Assembly: GCA_030428695.1 (NCBI GenBank)
Contig: JAUIEM010000017.1
Location: 1-43,114, forward strand
DNA: 43,114 nt
Direction: 5' to 3'
Source: a bacterium
GTDB lineage: Bacteria; Planctomycetota; J058; JAJDCP01
Shown: positions 42,772 to 43,114 of the stretch, in pieces
How the letters are laid out: the number at the start of each line of letters is the position of its first letter
Numbering within the stretch: the first letter of the stretch is position 1
The notes under the pieces: model-generated
The model's database searches: none
Told to the model about the DNA's origin: nothing
What the model saw: the letters and a program-made list of their open reading frames with translations, nothing else
Made by a program: the position numbers and the translations under genes

Positions 42772-43114
42772 TCAGCCGCCGCCGAAGCAGCCGGACTGTT
42801 GCACCTCGGAGAAGTGCTGCACAGCGATCTTGGTCGGGCCGAGGACCCGCAGATGCCGCTGCACGACGATCTCGTCGTCCGCGAGGGTCGCGTCGGATGG
42901 CGCCGGCGCCTGCGCGCTGGAGCCGTCGTCGACCCACTCGGCCGTACGCTTGAGCTTGAGGACCTTGGCGAGCACGACCTCGAGGGGCGCATCCTCGATG
43001 GCCGCGGCCAGCCGCATCCGACCGAGCAGGCCGGTGGGCCGATCGAGCCCCATCACCAGCTCATCGACGATCCCGACCGAGTGCAGGTCTACGAGTCGGT
43101 GCTGGAGGATGGCC
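42772..43114 (-). CDS. C-terminal 113 residues of a truncated protein of unknown function
   Basis: The minus frame is open from the window edge to the stop at 42772. The sequence has a hydrophobic-helical start (LQHRLVDLHSVGIVDELV), ILGRMRLAAAIEDAP-like LLGRMRLAAAIEDAPLEVVL, a Ser/Pro/Asp-rich linker, and the strand-like EIVVQRHLRVLGPTKIAVQHF, ending GCFGGG. Codon use (GC-rich third positions) supports coding. I recognise no family; its start lies beyond the window. Confidence 0.55.
   Translation of the reverse strand, partial: AILQHRLVDLHSVGIVDELVMGLDRPTGLLGRMRLAAAIEDAPLEVVLAKVLKLKRTAEWVDDGSSAQAPAPSDATLADDEIVVQRHLRVLGPTKIAVQHFSEVQQSGCFGGG

Overview
The window is high-GC bacterial DNA with dense coding on both strands and no tRNA, rRNA or CRISPR array that I can see. 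Several features point to a Planctomycetota-like genome: multiple Ser/Thr kinases and PP2C phosphatases, large secreted lipoproteins with kelch, FG-GAP and Ig-like modules, and a Trx/PDZ selenoprotein. I cannot name the species. UGA is an ordinary stop for many genes here (for example alaS and the CBS gene), so the genetic code is standard.

Layout. 1-1416: the end of mreC, the start of mreD, then an abrupt in-frame switch to a rhomboid protease that also carries a frameshift. This may be an assembly chimera, so the first ~780 bases may not belong to the rest. 1534-4756 (minus): an acyl-CoA dehydrogenase and a secreted thioredoxin-like/PDZ protein readable only if two in-frame UGA codons are decoded as selenocysteine (U58-x-x-U61). 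4919-13870 (plus): PP2C fused to a cyclic-nucleotide-binding domain, a kelch lipoprotein with a clear terminator, then sfsA, a second PP2C, a GT-C-like membrane protein and an MMPL/RND exporter. 13888-21544 (minus): a zinc-ribbon membrane protein, a kinase/pentapeptide/HEAT protein, an Ig-like lipoprotein, a membrane-anchored Ser/Thr kinase, a TetR regulator and a START-like protein. 21767-23779 (plus): a SEC-C protein with a RelE/ParE-like tail. 24104-26853: a TSUP permease and RimK (minus), divergent from an M14 deacylase. 26858-30495 (minus): a HEAT protein, a second PP2C-cNMP fusion and an exported protein of unknown function. 30957-35493 (plus): a secreted von Willebrand A protein and a 1116-residue FG-GAP lipoprotein. 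35858-41895 (plus): a probable five-gene operon (membrane protein, MEMO-like protein, PfkB kinase, alanyl-tRNA synthetase, CBS protein). The right end has a small hypothetical protein and a truncated gene.

Themes. Phosphorylation signalling is heavy: two Ser/Thr kinases and three PP2C phosphatases, two of them with cNMP domains that keep the phosphate-binding signature. The most unusual item is the double-selenocysteine protein. Noncoding structure is also notable: two copies of a ~250-base inverted-repeat element (16927-17191 and 30691-30935), a REP/BIME-like palindromic unit at 41912-42071, and a hairpin that covers the ribosome binding site of the kinase gene ending at 16724.
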